From NCBI RefSeq assembly GCF_030463565.1, contig NC_134643.1:74087721-74151720 (forward strand): a stretch of DNA of 64,000 bases, read 5' to 3'. This DNA is from Pelecanus crispus (taxonomy: Eukaryota > Chordata > Aves > Pelecaniformes > Pelecanidae). Both the position numbers and the translations under genes were made by a program. The first letter of the stretch is position 1, and every line of letters begins with the position of its first letter. The notes under the pieces were generated by a model. It searched no databases. It was given only the letters and a program-made list of their open reading frames with translations, and was not told the DNA's origin. This document shows positions 49,452 to 62,092 of the stretch, piece after piece.

Positions 49452-51407
49452 AGATTCTTTCACAGAACTCGTTCTGGGTTATGTTTTTGCATTGCTTTCC
49501 TGCTTAAGACCAGGCTGTAAAACTGTAAAACCAGGGAACCCTTGAGAGAACTATGCTAAATACCCCTTCATAGTCTATCCTTGTGGTCGCCAGCACCATA
49601 CCTCTTCTTAGTCAGAAGTTTGTTTATGCCTATTTATGGGGTTTTTGAGAATGGTACTAATGCTGTCAGTGGATGTAGAAACTCAGACTGACTGTAAATA
49701 TCTTGGAAGTTTGAGCTTCTGCTTAAAGTAAGTACTGTACTTTGGTACCTTTCAACTGTGACAAAGTTAGGGTTACTTATTCACATGAAATGGTCTGAAG
49801 CAGCTATTGCATGAGTGCTGTATCTGCAGTGCTTTGCCATCCTTGGTTGAGCAACTTCCTGTTGGAACCACTGATCTGTGCAACATTACTGTATGCGACA
49901 GAAGCGGTCAGGCTATGTGCCATGTTGTATGCATTCAAACCTACTTCTAAGTACTGATTTTGAGAAAACTGTGTTTGGACAACTCAGGTGTGTCAGGGGG
50001 TCACTTTTAATTATTCAGTTTCCCTATCATCCTGTTGATAAACTTTGCTTTTATAACACAGTTTTACAGATTCTACTTTTGGGGATGATTTTTGGTTTAG
50101 GGATCAGCTGAGGAAGGAGGGGATGTCTGTCCCCTAGTTGCATCTATTGTGGGCCTGTCATGGTGGAAGAATTGGGATCGCTTGCAACATACTTTGCACT
50201 TAAAGCTTCTGACAATTTCCTAGAGGGATCCTAAACTACTATTGCCAGTAGCTGTAGTTAGTGGCTGTTAGTGCTGTTGGGACTGGTAGCTTCATCTCAG
50301 TGCTAGTTGCATTTTCTTGGAAGTTTCTGGTGAATATAAAACAAGTTTTTTGTGAAAGGCAGCAATATGGAACAGGTTCAAAACCATATCTATCTGCTTC
50401 TGTTGGCCACCTTTTCTTTATTTGCTCTTTACGGATTGTGACCTTGTATGTCATGAAAGGAACCGAGACTACTTTGGTGGGGAGGGGGAGGTGGGGAGGA
50501 ATCGTGGAAAGCTGTGTGTATTCAGGGTATAGAAAAGGGAAGAAAATATAAATAGTGAGCACATGGAAAAATGTTGTTTAGCAGCAGAGAGCCTGTATGA
50601 CTTTCATGGGTAGAAGCCATGCCTTGTAAATTGTTAGATCTTTCCTGAAATTGTTGGGGGGGAAGCATGTGGCATTTGTGTAGCATTTAGGAAGTATGTA
50701 TTTGATATACTTTTATTAAAGCAAAAAAAAAAAAAAACTGTTGAGAAGGTTTCCAAAACTTTCTTTTTAACTTGGAAAACAAAGGCCTAAGAATAGTTGG
50801 TCAGTTTTAATAATAGGAGGAGACTAACGTGTTAGAAGAAGATTTTTTTTTTAAGGGATCTGTGCTTGGGATATGGTAGTCAGCGTTTTCATGAATGTTA
50901 CCTTGCTGGTGTATCTCGGATCAGAATTTGCTCATGAAACAAAATTACTTGGGGTAGTTTAAAGCTTAACTGGAAAGCATTGCTAAAGGGAATCTCTTAT
51001 TTTGACAAAGGCAAGACATAATGTGAGAAATTGCTAGTAAAGACTTTTAAAGCAAAAGAGCAAATATGCTAATGATATCTTCAGATTGTGAATAATGGTG
51101 TAGTTTTTATTTCATCCTTCTCAAAATGTGTAATAGAACAGTAATGGGAATGTAATAAACAGTGATGGTCAAAAATATGGAACAGCACCTATACCTTTAA
51201 AAGCAGAATGTTTTATGATAGTAATTATGTGCAAGAGGTGGGGGAGAAAAGGGGTATGATAAAGTTTCAAAAATTGTAAGTATTATGTAGAGCTGAATAG
51301 GAAATGATTATTTTCTTACTTTAAGCTAATGTAATCAGATTCTCCCCCCTGCCCCTTGCATTTTGCTTAGAAGAATATGTAAAGATTGTAAAAATTAATG
51401 CTGCATA

Positions 51408-51965
51408 CTGGGCTGTATTAGCAAAAGTGTATCTATGTGGTCAATAGAAGTGATTCTTCACCTGACCATGTCTGGATTACTATGTCCAGTTTGGGACTCG
51501 TCCTAGATACTCACATACTGGAGAGGATCTGGTGGAGGGTCTCTAAGATGGTTAGAAGGCTGAAGCAAATGCTCTATATGGAGAGGCTGAGAGATAGGGT
51601 TTCTTCAGTTTTAGGATAAGAACGGCATGGTTATTGCTGTTTTCAGTGACCTGATAGGGAGGTTTAGCAAAGGAGGAGCCAGAATCATCTCAACCCTACA
51701 GCTGCCAAGGGTGAGAGGCAACAGACAGAAGTTGCAACACTGGAAATTCTGACGAGTTGTTGGGAAATTTTCCCCCTCCCCCACAATGAGGTTAATGAGA
51801 CATTGGGAAAATTGTTCAGAAAGGTAGCAGAAACTCCAGCCTTTGAAAACACCTATTAACAACTCAACTGGACAAGACCACAAGCAGTCTGGAGCAGGAG
51901 AACAGGAGATTTGACCACCCGATCTTCTGAGGTCTTTTCAAACATTGGCTGTTCTGTAATGCTGT
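51408..51965 (+). mobile_element. Diverged CR1 LINE 3' fragment
   Basis: The + strand follows the CR1 3' region in order but with many changes: CTGGGCTGTATTAGCAAAAG, then TGTCCAGTTTGGGAC, GGAGGGTCTCTAAGATGG, GAGAGGCTGAGAGA, ACCTGATAGGGAGGTTTAG, GTGAGAGGCAACAGACAGAA, and finally GATCTTCTGAGGTC and CAAACATTGGCTGTTCTGTAAT. Small deletions interrupt it. The higher divergence than the copy at 26264 points to an older CR1 subfamily. Any ORF here is residual noise from the element. Confidence 0.8.
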
Positions 51966-52384
51966 GACTTTGTGGAAGAAAAAACCATAAAGGTCCTAAA
52001 ACGCAGTGAATGGGTTCACAAGGCAAAAAAAGGTACATCAGTAGCTATTTAATGTTTATCCGGCAATGACATCTATCTATCTCCATACTTTCTGCTTATA
52101 TGTGGAAAGAGCACACTCTGCAATTTTTTTTGTTCTGGTCCAGTTTGATACTTGGCTCTGTATCTGCCAAGATGCAGAGCAGAACGGCTGATGAAAATGA
52201 CCCCTGCTGGCCACATACTCCCACTGCTGCTTCTGGCTTCTCTGGAAAGTTTAAAAAGAAAAAAACCAAAACCCCAAAAAGCGTTAGTTTAGACCATGCA
52301 TGTGATAGACACCAGGCTGGGGCAAGTGTGGGAGTACCTTAAATCTTCTGTAGGACTTCACTGCTGTGTTCTTTTTAAGGATCT

Positions 52385-52440
52385 AGTGTTAGCGGTGGAT
52401 GCTGGGCTAGATAGATCTCTGGTCTGACCCAGCATGTGTT
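52385..52440 (+). mobile_element. Possible ancient CR1-type LINE tail
   Basis: The sequence GGGCTAGATAGATCTCTGGT followed by CTGACCCAGCATG resembles the 3' tail of old amniote CR1/L3-type elements (GGACTAGATGGACC…TTGGTCTGACCCAGTA). Only some 50 bases are recognisable and the upstream boundary is unclear. Confidence 0.4.
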
Positions 52441-52821
52441 CCTTCCCCACACCCCCCGCCCCCGGGAAACAAAAATAATGAATGGCTGTTTAATGTAGCT
52501 TAAAAATGACTGTGTTAATCATGTGAGAGTTAATTTTCTGACAAGTCAGTGAATAGGAGAATTTTCCATCCCTTCCTTTTGTTGCCAGTGTCCACAAGAA
52601 GTTATACTGTCAAATAATATTAGCTGTTTCCTGACTGTACTTTTGTTATGGTTAAGGTGATGAACCACAATAAATAGCAAGTTTGTGTAAGATTTTCTTT
52701 TCAACCTGTCTAAATATATCTGAAACAAAACCCCAAAGAGCTAGGACTTTTTTGTTCTGTTAATGTGCAACAAATACAAACTTTCTCTCTCTTTTTTTTT
52801 TTTTTTTCTTTATTCTTGCAG

Positions 52822-53029
52822 TATAAGCAGCACTATTATGGACGTAGACAGCACAATTTCCAGTGGGCGTTCAACTCCTGTTATGATGAATGGACAAGGA
52901 GTTCCTGCCTCCTCTGCAAAAAGCATTGCTTATAACTGTTGTTGGGACCATTGCCATGCTTGCTTCAGCTCCAGCCCAGATTTGGCAGATCACATTCGCT
53001 CCATACATGTGGATGGTCAACGAGGAGGG
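52822..53029 (+). CDS. AEBP2: AEBP2 exon 2, zinc finger 1
   Basis: 208 bases after a very long T-rich tract and ttcttgcag. T completes a Ser codon; then [19 protein letters not shown] leads into a Ser-rich linker and the first C2H2 finger [20 protein letters not shown]. Zn ligands by spacing are C255, C260, H273 and H278 (C-x4-C-x12-H-x4-H), followed by VDGQRGG at residues 279-285. This is nearly the same as human, with Q-to-H and N-to-S changes inside the finger. It ends in phase 0 before gttggt, a weak donor (GGG|gttggt lacks the consensus A at +3 and AG before the junction). Failure to splice would add 11 residues and stop at 53065, leaving a one-finger protein. Confidence 0.95.
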
Positions 53030-56000
53030 GTTGGTGTTATTTTTTGTTTTGTCCCTCTTTCTTAGTTGCCAATGTTTTACTCTTTAATGACAGTAGCAAA
53101 TTTTATGTTTTAAAGTATCAGTTCTGTAGCTAGCGGCAACTAAGGTTGGGCCTTCAGCAGTCTGGTATTACGCATTGAGCTGTGTCTTTTGCATAGTTCA
53201 CTTGATTTGGTATTCTGTGTTTTCAGTTGAATTCCTAACTTTAACAATGTAGTAAGTTCTTTTTAAAATGAGTTTTGATAGATATGCTAACTTCTCAACA
53301 TTCTGAAGCTGTTGGTATATCTTTAAGTGCTTATACTTGGAATTCATTTTCTTAAAACTATTAGCGTACATGTTACTGTGTGTGAACTCGGGTGAAGTTG
53401 TATCTTGATTATTTTTATGAATGGAGCCTCACTAGAGGTAAAACGTACAGAATGTGTAACAGGGAAGATAAGATGTAAGACTCATTGACTTGAGAGTACG
53501 ATGTCTTACTGGAACAGCTGTCTGTAGCACTGATGGCAAGTATACCTTCAATATAACTGCATCTAGTAATTTTTTTTTTTTTTTTAAATTGAGGTACATG
53601 CATAATCATGCATATTTCAGTCTAATCCCTGGTCAAATTATGCAATTTCTGTTGGTCTCACAATTTTAATGTTTCAAAACATCTTGCAGTAGTGTAATTT
53701 CAACTCTGTACTTAACTACCTGCCCCTCCCCAACCTTCCAAATTCAGTTTGATGCATGGAACATGCCATGTAAACTATTTTTACATCACACACAAGCAAT
53801 CTGCCTGCCTTTGGCATTGTATGTTGCAGCTCTTTAATTTCTCGTAGACCTAATATCAAATCTTAAACTAGAATAGTCATTGTCTTTTGACTTTTTGTCC
53901 TGTCACTGCTCCAGAAGTAAAATGTTAGGCCACTACACTTGATCTTGAGCGAACAAGAGACTTAAATAAAATGCTAATTTGCATTACCTTAAAACAATTT
54001 ATTACATAATTGTATCATTGAGACAGCTGTGACTCTGGTTGTATTTAGCTAATGGTTTTTGTAATGATTGAACTTTCAACTCCGTATTTGGTATCTTTTT
54101 TCATTCCAAGCTTTAAGCAGAATCATCCGTCCAGTGAGCTGGCTTTTTAGCCACCCATGAGATGATTTCTGTAGTTCACTTCATAGATTTATAAAAGTGT
54201 TATATGAATCCTGGATGAAACAATGAAATGGATGAGGTGTGTTGGTATCCTGTGGACTTTCACATAACTGCATCTCTGGGGATCTTTGTTGTCCAATCCA
54301 TGACCCCTTTTCATTTCTTAAAAAGGGACTGGAAGATTTTTCAGGGTTTTTTTTGCATTGTATTTCTGTTCGCTTACATTCCATGTGACATGATTTGTGG
54401 ATATTTTTATTTAGAAAATGTTAGACTGTATTTGTCTTTCTGAAAGAGGAACTTGTTGGAAGCACTAGGTGTCTAATAACTGTTGCGTTCAGTTCACACT
54501 TTTTATCCCCCTACTGGAGTTGGTTTATTTTTTGAAAAGTTCTGCAACTTGATGCTATGGAAGGGGACTGATCCTGGCTCGTTTGTTTCAAGGATTTGTC
54601 CGCCACCTGCTGGCGAGGTGTTTAAGTGGTGTTAGAAATTATATTCTTGTGGCTTTGATTGGATTTCAAATATTACTCAACTACAATGACTATAAATTTG
54701 AAGAAAAGTGGGAGTAGTAACTGCTTATTGAGAACTTAAAAGCAATGTGATAAGCATCCTTGTGTGGTTAAAATGTGTATTTTCAAGCTAATACTGAGAT
54801 AATGGCTCCAAATCAGATAGATCCATGAAGAGCCCAGGAAAGTTTTGACAAAATAGTTTTACTGCCCAAAATTTTTTTTTAGAAATATTTTGGATTCAGC
54901 CTTTTGACAAAGGCTCCCAAGAAGCCTTGCCTGGGCTTCTGGTGGGTTGTTGTAAAACCAAGTGCTTGGTTTTTTTGGAGGGATTACATTTCCACAATCG
55001 GTGACTTCACAGTAGTACTCCTTTGCTGAGTGCCCTGCAGTTTGCAGTTGCTGATGAAAATATGGGGACAGTTACGGAGCTGTTGCAGAGCCAGGAATCT
55101 TGGAAATTCCAATTCTGTGGCTTCAGGGGGGATCTCAAAACTGAGGAACAGCAGCCATCAAACATTTAGGGGGTTGGGCCTTACATGTCAGTAGATCTTG
55201 ATCAGTCATACAGACATGCAGGGTTTTCCAGCTTTGTATTACTAAGCTGGGTTATCTATATACTATACAGAAAGTACATAGCACTCCTGTGGCTGCTCTT
55301 TTGTTTTGAAAATACAGTCTTTTGAAGATTGAGTTTTTTAATCTCCAAAAGAGAACAAGAAACTCAAATCCAATTAGTTTCCTGCAGTTCTGAAAACCTG
55401 TATTACGGACAATACTATTCCTGGGGACTGTATTTTGCTGCTACAAATCAGGGCTATACCTCCCTTCGCACACAGACCTGTTGAGGAAATTCTAATGAAA
55501 GGCAAGTTCATTGAGCTTTTTTGTTCTCTTGGTTATAGATAGACACAATGAGAGGAGAGAGAAAAGCAGCATGAGTAAGTTCTGCTCCCCTTAATGCACT
55601 ATTGTGCATGTGACTGACTGGAATCACAAAACACCCGTAGATTTTGAATCCTGTGAGAAATTGTAACTGTCTTCATCAGGAACTGAGTATAAGGCTCTAA
55701 CTAGAGGTATCTAGTATTCCATAATATAAAACTCTGGTATCTAAACAACTGTATTGTAATTACAAGTTTTTACTTTTTCATGCTCAAAAAGTAATAATAA
55801 AATTATTACTTGCTTATGAAACTAAATGATTTTATTTCTATATCTGCTATCCAGAAAATGTAAATTTGTCATTTTAAAACGTTCTGTCTTAATATCTGGT
55901 GGATACAGATATTGAGTGCAAACACAAACTCTTTACAGTGGATGCTGTGGCTCTCGATTGTGTTTATCTGCAGGAGCATCTGTTTTTTGATATTTTATTC

Positions 56001-56204
56001 CAGTGGTCTGCTTTTTTGAATACTTGTGGTTGTAATTATTTTTTCCTTGGTGAGATATGAGAAGTGTGTTGCAAATAAGTTGTTATTGTTCAAAATTCTT
56101 TGAAGTACTTTGTAATGTGAAAACAGGCTTCTTTGCTAAGCTGATTTATTTTTTTTACTGTTTTCTCTGACTTATGTAAACTTACCACATTTTTGCTCTA
56201 TTAG
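53030..56204 (+). other. AEBP2: AEBP2 intron 2
   Basis: A phase-0 intron of about 3.2 kb (gttggt…ttgctctattag), AT-rich, with a T14 run near 53570 and a CTCF-like palindromic core at 54601-54616. No gene or transposon was recognised. Confidence 0.88.
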
Positions 56205-56312
56205 GTGTTTGTTTGCTTGTGGAAAGGTTGCAAAGTATATAATACACCTTCAACAAGTCAAAGTTGGTTGCAGAGGCATATGCTGACACACAGTGGGGAT
56301 AAACCTTTCAAG
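56205..56312 (+). CDS. AEBP2: AEBP2 exon 3, zinc finger 2
   Basis: 108 bases, 36 codons, phase 0 at both ends, with acceptor tttttgctctattag and donor TTCAAG|gtaagg. The first half reads [19 protein letters not shown] and then [17 protein letters not shown], to my recollection the same as human. It is a C2H2 finger with ligands C289, C294, H310 and H314 (C-x4-C-x15-H-x3-H), ending in the TGEKPF-type linker variant SGDKPFK that leads into finger 3 in the next exon. Phase symmetry means skipping would delete exactly this finger. Confidence 0.96.
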
Positions 56313-59300
56313 GTAAGGTTCCCTGTATGATATATCATCCCTCATTTTAAGAGTGATCCTATTTATTTTTCCTGATAAATTATATTTAATTGAAAGATGC
56401 CATCACAGGAGGATGTCTTAGAAAGTATCCAGTGAGCTGAGCTTTCGTCGTTGCAATAATTGTGCCCAAAAGTCCTGTTCTGTTATGAAAACAGGTGAAG
56501 ATACCATTATTGCTTCTCTGTCTCTGTTTCTTTTAACCTATAGATGGTAGGGGAGTCTAAAACTAAATAGTGCTGAAGTTCAATTTTTTTGTGCATTTTC
56601 CAGTTGAGCTGCTTACTCTGTAACAGTGAGATACTTTGCCTCACTCTTTACACTTCCATGTTAAACTTTGGATCATGCGTGATGCGGCACATTCTGTGCT
56701 TGAATAAGAGCTGGTTTTGTTAAGAAACTTCAGTTGAAACACAGTCAGTGACTATTTATGGTTAACCTCTCTGAGAATAATAAGGAAGTCAGGAATGCAG
56801 GACCATTGAGCTGACTGTATTTCCTGCATAGTATTTTCTAACTTTCTCTTTCTTTCTCCCCCTAATCTGTACCTGCAATTCTAGGTATAGTAGTGTTTAT
56901 CATTCCCATATCCACCAATCCGTTATTAATGAGTTGCTTCATCCTCTTATGGATACAGTTGGGGCAGTTCATAGCTGTCAGTCCTGGATCACTTGATGGT
57001 AAGTCCCACCCACACTACTTCAGACTGAAGTTCTCCTTCCATGTAGGATATGAAAATGAATTAGGGGTTTTTTTATTAAGTTTAGGTAGCATTTTATGCC
57101 TTCCTCTCCCCAACCCCCAACCCCACCAAGTTTTAGTCACTGTTTCTCCACTTCCCTCTCCTCTCTTTCTTCTCAGGTAATATCTTCTGCATTTTTTTTT
57201 TTTCTAATTTTAAGGCAGTTTTATTACTAAAAAATACTTTTCTGTTACAGTGATGTCTTCCAGAAGTTACTTCTCCTGCACAGCTTATAACAGTAATTGT
57301 GACAGAAAACAAAACTGAAAACGTAGAGAGTAAAAATAGTGTGTTGCAGGTGAAAATGTTTTTTAATAAAGGTTAGACTTTTTCCATACTGAACTGTGTA
57401 GTTTAGCCTGAAAATTTCTGACTGAGAGAGTGAATAACAAAGGAAATTTGCCTTTGAGGTTATCATAGTCTTTGTTCAAAGCAATAAGGTTAGTATGCTC
57501 TTGGAAGCATAGCATAAGGATCATAGATCCCTGAAAGTTTGCAGAGGTGATCGTTCCAGCAGCTGATCTAATCTTCTTACTCTCTGAATAAAATAAATAA
57601 AAAAAACCCTAGTCATCCAAGGAAACTTGTACCTTGGGTCTTCTCATTTTGGAATTAAATTATTTTATATACATTAAAGTATAATGGCAAGCTTTGGTCT
57701 TGAAGGAAAGTCTTTCAGTAAGGTAATTTGTATGCTTATTTGGTCTAGATCAAAGAAATGCAATTTTAGAGATGTTGGGTTTAAAAGAGGTGGGCATAGC
57801 TCAGTTATAGCAGTAGTACTTTGGAGTCTGTCAAGGTTACCTAGCAAAGTCGGTAAAAGTTGGTATCCTAGGTTTTTGGCTAGGCTGGTTACCGCTAGAG
57901 CCCTAAAATTTAAAACAGTTCTGATAATAGTCATTTTGTGTCAAATATGTGTTGTTTCACCAGCTGATTTTCTGTACTTTCTGGTCATTCTAAGGGAAAG
58001 AACAAAGCACAGGCTAGGATTGCAGTAGTTAATCATCGTGGCTCAATGTGTGTCACTTCAGCATTTTTTCCTACTGTTGTCTTCAGTCCCTCTGTTTGTT
58101 TTTTATCTCTGTATTTCTCAATCTGTTCCTGGGGGCTTTGAATGGAGGATAATTGTGGTCTGAGTAGAATTTTGTAACATCTTTTGTTCCCGTGTCATTT
58201 GTGCTGAATATAGGCTTCAGGGCTCACATGAGGTAGCCAAGTATGTAAGTGTCTGTGATAGCAACCTATTAATTAACTAGCCCCCTTTCTTCTCTTCTTT
58301 TATTTTACAAGCTTTTGAAATCTACTGTGATACAAAAACACTTAAAGTATTGGATATTAGTCTTGATCGGTCCAAGAACAGCCATTACTAATTGTTTATG
58401 GCAGCCATTCAAAAATGGAGCAAATGTTTCCGTTCTGTGCATTTAGCTGTTCTTATAAATCTTAATTGCTCACCTTTTAGGAAAAGCCAATTTTTTTTCA
58501 AGTCAAAGTTGGATTAAGGACCTCTTGTTCTTGATGATTACTGCAGACAAAATATCTCCCAAAACCTAAATTAGAAATGAAATTTCTGTTGCCTTATGAG
58601 AATGAACTTGAGTTCTAGCATAGAAGAAGGAATCTGTCATTTTAGAGAACTTGCCGAAAAGACCTAGTCATTTGGTGTTTTATTAAAAAAAAAAAGGCAG
58701 TAATGAAAATAATATAGCTGTATGCTGTTGTCTGAAGAACTGCTGTTCAGGAAGTTTTTAAGAAAAGCAAAGAATGTTAGCTAGGAAACTGACAATTAAA
58801 AGCATGGAAAATTTACTTTTGTAAAGGTAAAAGAATCCTCTAATAGTTTAATGAACAGAGGAGAATAATAAATATATGTCAGGTTGCTGTATTCCTATAC
58901 TTCTAGTCAAAGTAAGAGACAAAAGTATTTTCTTAAATTGGAAGGCAGTTGGGTACTGTCTCAGGCATAAAGCTCTCTTTTTGCATTACAACTACTCTGT
59001 CCCTGTCCTGTCACCCTTTTGCTTGCAAGTGGGCACGTTTTATGCAGTTGCCTATTTTGGGTTTAATTTTCTATTTTTGTGATACATGTGGTGGTGTCCT
59101 TTGACTAAAAGCTGTATCTGGCTGTAAATCATCTGCTGTGCTTTCATATTAAAAGGTCTTTGTGGGTTTGTCTGCCCTTTCCCTGCACTCATAAACTATG
59201 TGACTGTAGTTCATTTGTCACAGAAATGAACCCACTTCTAAATTACAAAGGCAAAATGTTTCACATTTTCATAAGTTTCTCCTGTCTTTCCTGTTTGTGT

Positions 59301-59878
59301 GGTTTAATATGTCACCCTCAGCATTAATATTGCAATACCTCTGTCACAGAAAAGGTAAATTTCCTTATGAATACCTGTTTGAGACCTTTATTATTATGCT
59401 AGCTTCATTGTTATATGGGGCAGTTTCCTGGTAGTTTATGTCCAGCTCATAAGGAGGAGACATTTTATATCAGAGTCGTCTGCTGAACTAAGGAAAAAAA
59501 CCCCAAAACTCTAGATCTTTGGGCAGAATTTAGGACCCTTTAGTCATCAGATTGCTTTTCAGTTTGTTCCTTCCCTTTTTTTCCTAAGTTTTTAATACTG
59601 ATGGCCTTGGGTTTCATGTGGAACACATGGATGGATTTTTTTTGCTTGGTTTTTTGAGGCTGTCATCACTAAGTTTTATTATTGATAAAGTATCTTTTCC
59701 TAGGGCATCCACCAATCTCTACACCAAAGAAAAAGTGTCCATTAAATGAGACATAGTTACCATTCGTTGCAGCTAGTTCTTGGTGTGTAGTCAAATCTTA
59801 TTTCTGCAAAGCAGCATGCTTTATCAATTGTACTTTTGGTAAGCACTGTTTCCTAGATTTGTTTTTCTTGTCAAGAGG

Positions 59879-59897
59879 AACAAACAAACAAACAAAC
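59879..59897. repeat. (AAAC)n microsatellite
   Basis: Between four and five tandem AAAC units in AEBP2 intron 3. Similar short (CAAA)n runs occur near 35588 and 40963 in intron 1. Confidence 0.85.
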
Positions 59898-60054
59898 TGG
59901 TCTTCCAGAGCATGTTTCTGGTTGAGAACCTGCCAGCCTTCTTCGGCCCACTGTTAGATATTTCTGAATTTGTGCTGCTGCTCTTGATACCTGAAGTTCA
60001 TTGCTCTTGTGCTGCTGGAAGTTTCTCTTTGCAGTCTGATTCTAGCCATCCTTT

Positions 60055-60056
<2 letters not shown>

Positions 60057-60087
<31 letters not shown>

Positions 60088-60089
60088 TT
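60057..60089. repeat. Interrupted poly-T tract
   Basis: Thirty-odd T with a single C interruption inside AEBP2 intron 3. It may be the complement of a retroposon tail, but no adjoining element was recognised. Confidence 0.85.
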
Positions 60090-62066
60090 GTTATTGTAGA
60101 CACTCATTTAATACAGGTATTCTCAGAGCATGTAATTGTTTCTCTGGAGACATTTAGTATGTTTATGTTTGTGTATGATTTTACATTCTGAGTTGAGAGA
60201 GAAGAAACTAAACATTCTTTTTTAGTGCTGTTATTACATAATTTTAGCAGCTTTTTAGAAACTGGTGGAATGTTGTGGAGTATCATGAACATGTAGTGAT
60301 GGTCCTGTTGAGGGTTCAGCAACCTGAACGAGGGTTCAAAACTTTCAGGCTTTCAGAACATGTAGACAGGTGGATCTAGAGGAATAATCTGAGTTAGAAA
60401 ACTGGTGCCAGTAACTGTCTTTGGCAAGCTGAGAAAGAATTTCTTCATTCACTTTATCTTTCTTGTCCTAAACTTGGCTGTTACAAATACCAAGTATTTG
60501 AATAGTTAATGTGCTGTGACAACCTGCATTTTCCAGCATGGTTTCTGGTGCTCAAATTAATCGAAGTACTACTCGCCATGCCTTGTTGCTATGCAAGGCA
60601 TTGAAAGTTACTTGAAAACATAGCAAATTAACTCTTAAAATGTAGTCTAGGTGACCAAATACAAGACGTTAGGCACAATGAAAGGACAAATGGTAGACTG
60701 AGCACAAAACAGTGGGAGATTTTATGCAAAATAATCACATAGAGCAATTTTCTGTAAATATAAGACTGCATGTGGGTACGCTGTCAACTGCTTTCACATA
60801 CTGATTCCAACTCTTAATGTTTAAGATCAGTCATGAAAGGTTTCCTCATGTGGGGTAAATGCTTTCAGTAACAACGAATGACAGTACACAGGTTCATTGG
60901 AGACTTTAATCCTTTGTTTAAGAGGGGGGAAGAAAGTAATAATAAAAATGAAATTTAGTGCTCATTCTACCACCTGTAACTTCCAGAATTCATTAAGGGG
61001 TGACTGCATTTGGTATGACTCTCAGCCAGGCAGCTTCAGTCCTCATTCGGAATTCGTGTCTGTTACTCTCTTGGCAGAATATCCTCTATCCATTAGAGCA
61101 TTGCAGATGCAGATAGAAAATGTAAAGGCATTCTGCCTGAACACTTAGATGATGAGACAATAAGAAGCTTTATCTAGATGCCTAAAATATTACTGTTAGA
61201 TTTATTGGAACAATTACACATTGAATATTCTACAAAGGAGATTTGGTTATTTTGAATTTGATAGTGAAAAAAACCCTGTATTGCTAGGTATTTTTATCCT
61301 GTTTGTTAAAGTCACTGGACATTACTGCCCATTAATAATGGTGGGTATGGGTACACTGGAGAAATTAAACTTACTACGTGTTGACTTATTTTCTCTTGAA
61401 GTAACATATCCACCAATCCGGACCCAATCTATCATATTTAAAATCGAATGCAAAATTTTGAGATTTAGGTTTTTGGGGGAAAAATGAAGAGATTGGTTTA
61501 AAGTTGTGCATAATAGTTGAGTTTGATTTATTAGAAGCCCTCTAGATCTGTATAATTATCTGGTGGGAAGCTGATTTGGTGTGACTTACCGTCCAGAGAT
61601 CCTGAAGTGACAGCCTGAACTGCTCCTTTATCTTTGGAGAGAAGAGACTTTACCCATTAGTAACGGATTGCTGGATATATTATTTTAGAGAAAAAAAAAG
61701 GAAAAAAAACAGGTAAGATTTTTCTCCTCTTCTACTATTTCCTGTCTACTACAAAGGCATTCTGTGTCATCTTTGATATATCAGCTGTTGATTATTTGAT
61801 GACATGATCAGGTACTCTCAAACTACACAATATCTGAATGTAATGATTTCTGCAAATATTTCATACTGTAACTGCAGGCTATAAATAGGCTTTTTGGAAA
61901 AAGATAATTTCTAGTTGCAAGTTGCATATATTGACGATTTAAGGATGCTGGTTTGAGGCTTTTGAAAGTAAAACTTGGGTAGAGCAAGAAAAGTGGTAGC
62001 TTCTGTATAGAATATCTGTGACTGTTTTCTTTGTACATGACTACACAAATGTCAAGTTATGACAAG

Positions 62067-62092
62067 TTATGACAAACTGCAGTTTGTCATAA
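62067..62092. repeat. Perfect 26-bp palindrome
   Basis: The half-sites TTATGACAAACTG and CAGTTTGTCATAA meet without a spacer around a PstI-like CTGCAG centre. Directly upstream the phrase CAAGTTATGA occurs twice in tandem (62053-62072), the second copy running into the palindrome. It could extrude a cruciform, or be a relic of a DNA transposon or of a template-switch event; its function is unknown. Confidence 0.85.

Larger units (their letters stand above)
34144..52821 (+). other. AEBP2: AEBP2 intron 1
   Basis: A phase-2 intron of about 18.7 kb from gtcagt to ttcttgcag. The first 540 bases are still CpG island, and the exon 1 frame stays open to 34669. The rest is AT-rich with no supportable gene. 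Contents: a C24 tract (34510-34533), G10 and C10 runs just after, (CAAA)n near 35588 and 40963-40988, a poly-C block (49421-49451), a diverged CR1 (51408-51965) and a possible older CR1 tail (about 52385-52440). A downstream alternative first exon, expected by analogy with mammals, was not recognised. Confidence 0.85.

Noticed and set aside
57777..57850. tRNA-like start (GGGCATAGCTCAGTTATAGCAG)
   Set aside because: No T-loop GGTTCRANYCC, no acceptor-stem complement and no foldable anticodon arm at the expected spacing.
57684..58028. 114-codon ORF in AEBP2 intron 3
   Set aside because: Searched for the expected AEBP2 finger 3 (CNASFASQGGLARH type) in this and all other frames of the intron and did not find it.
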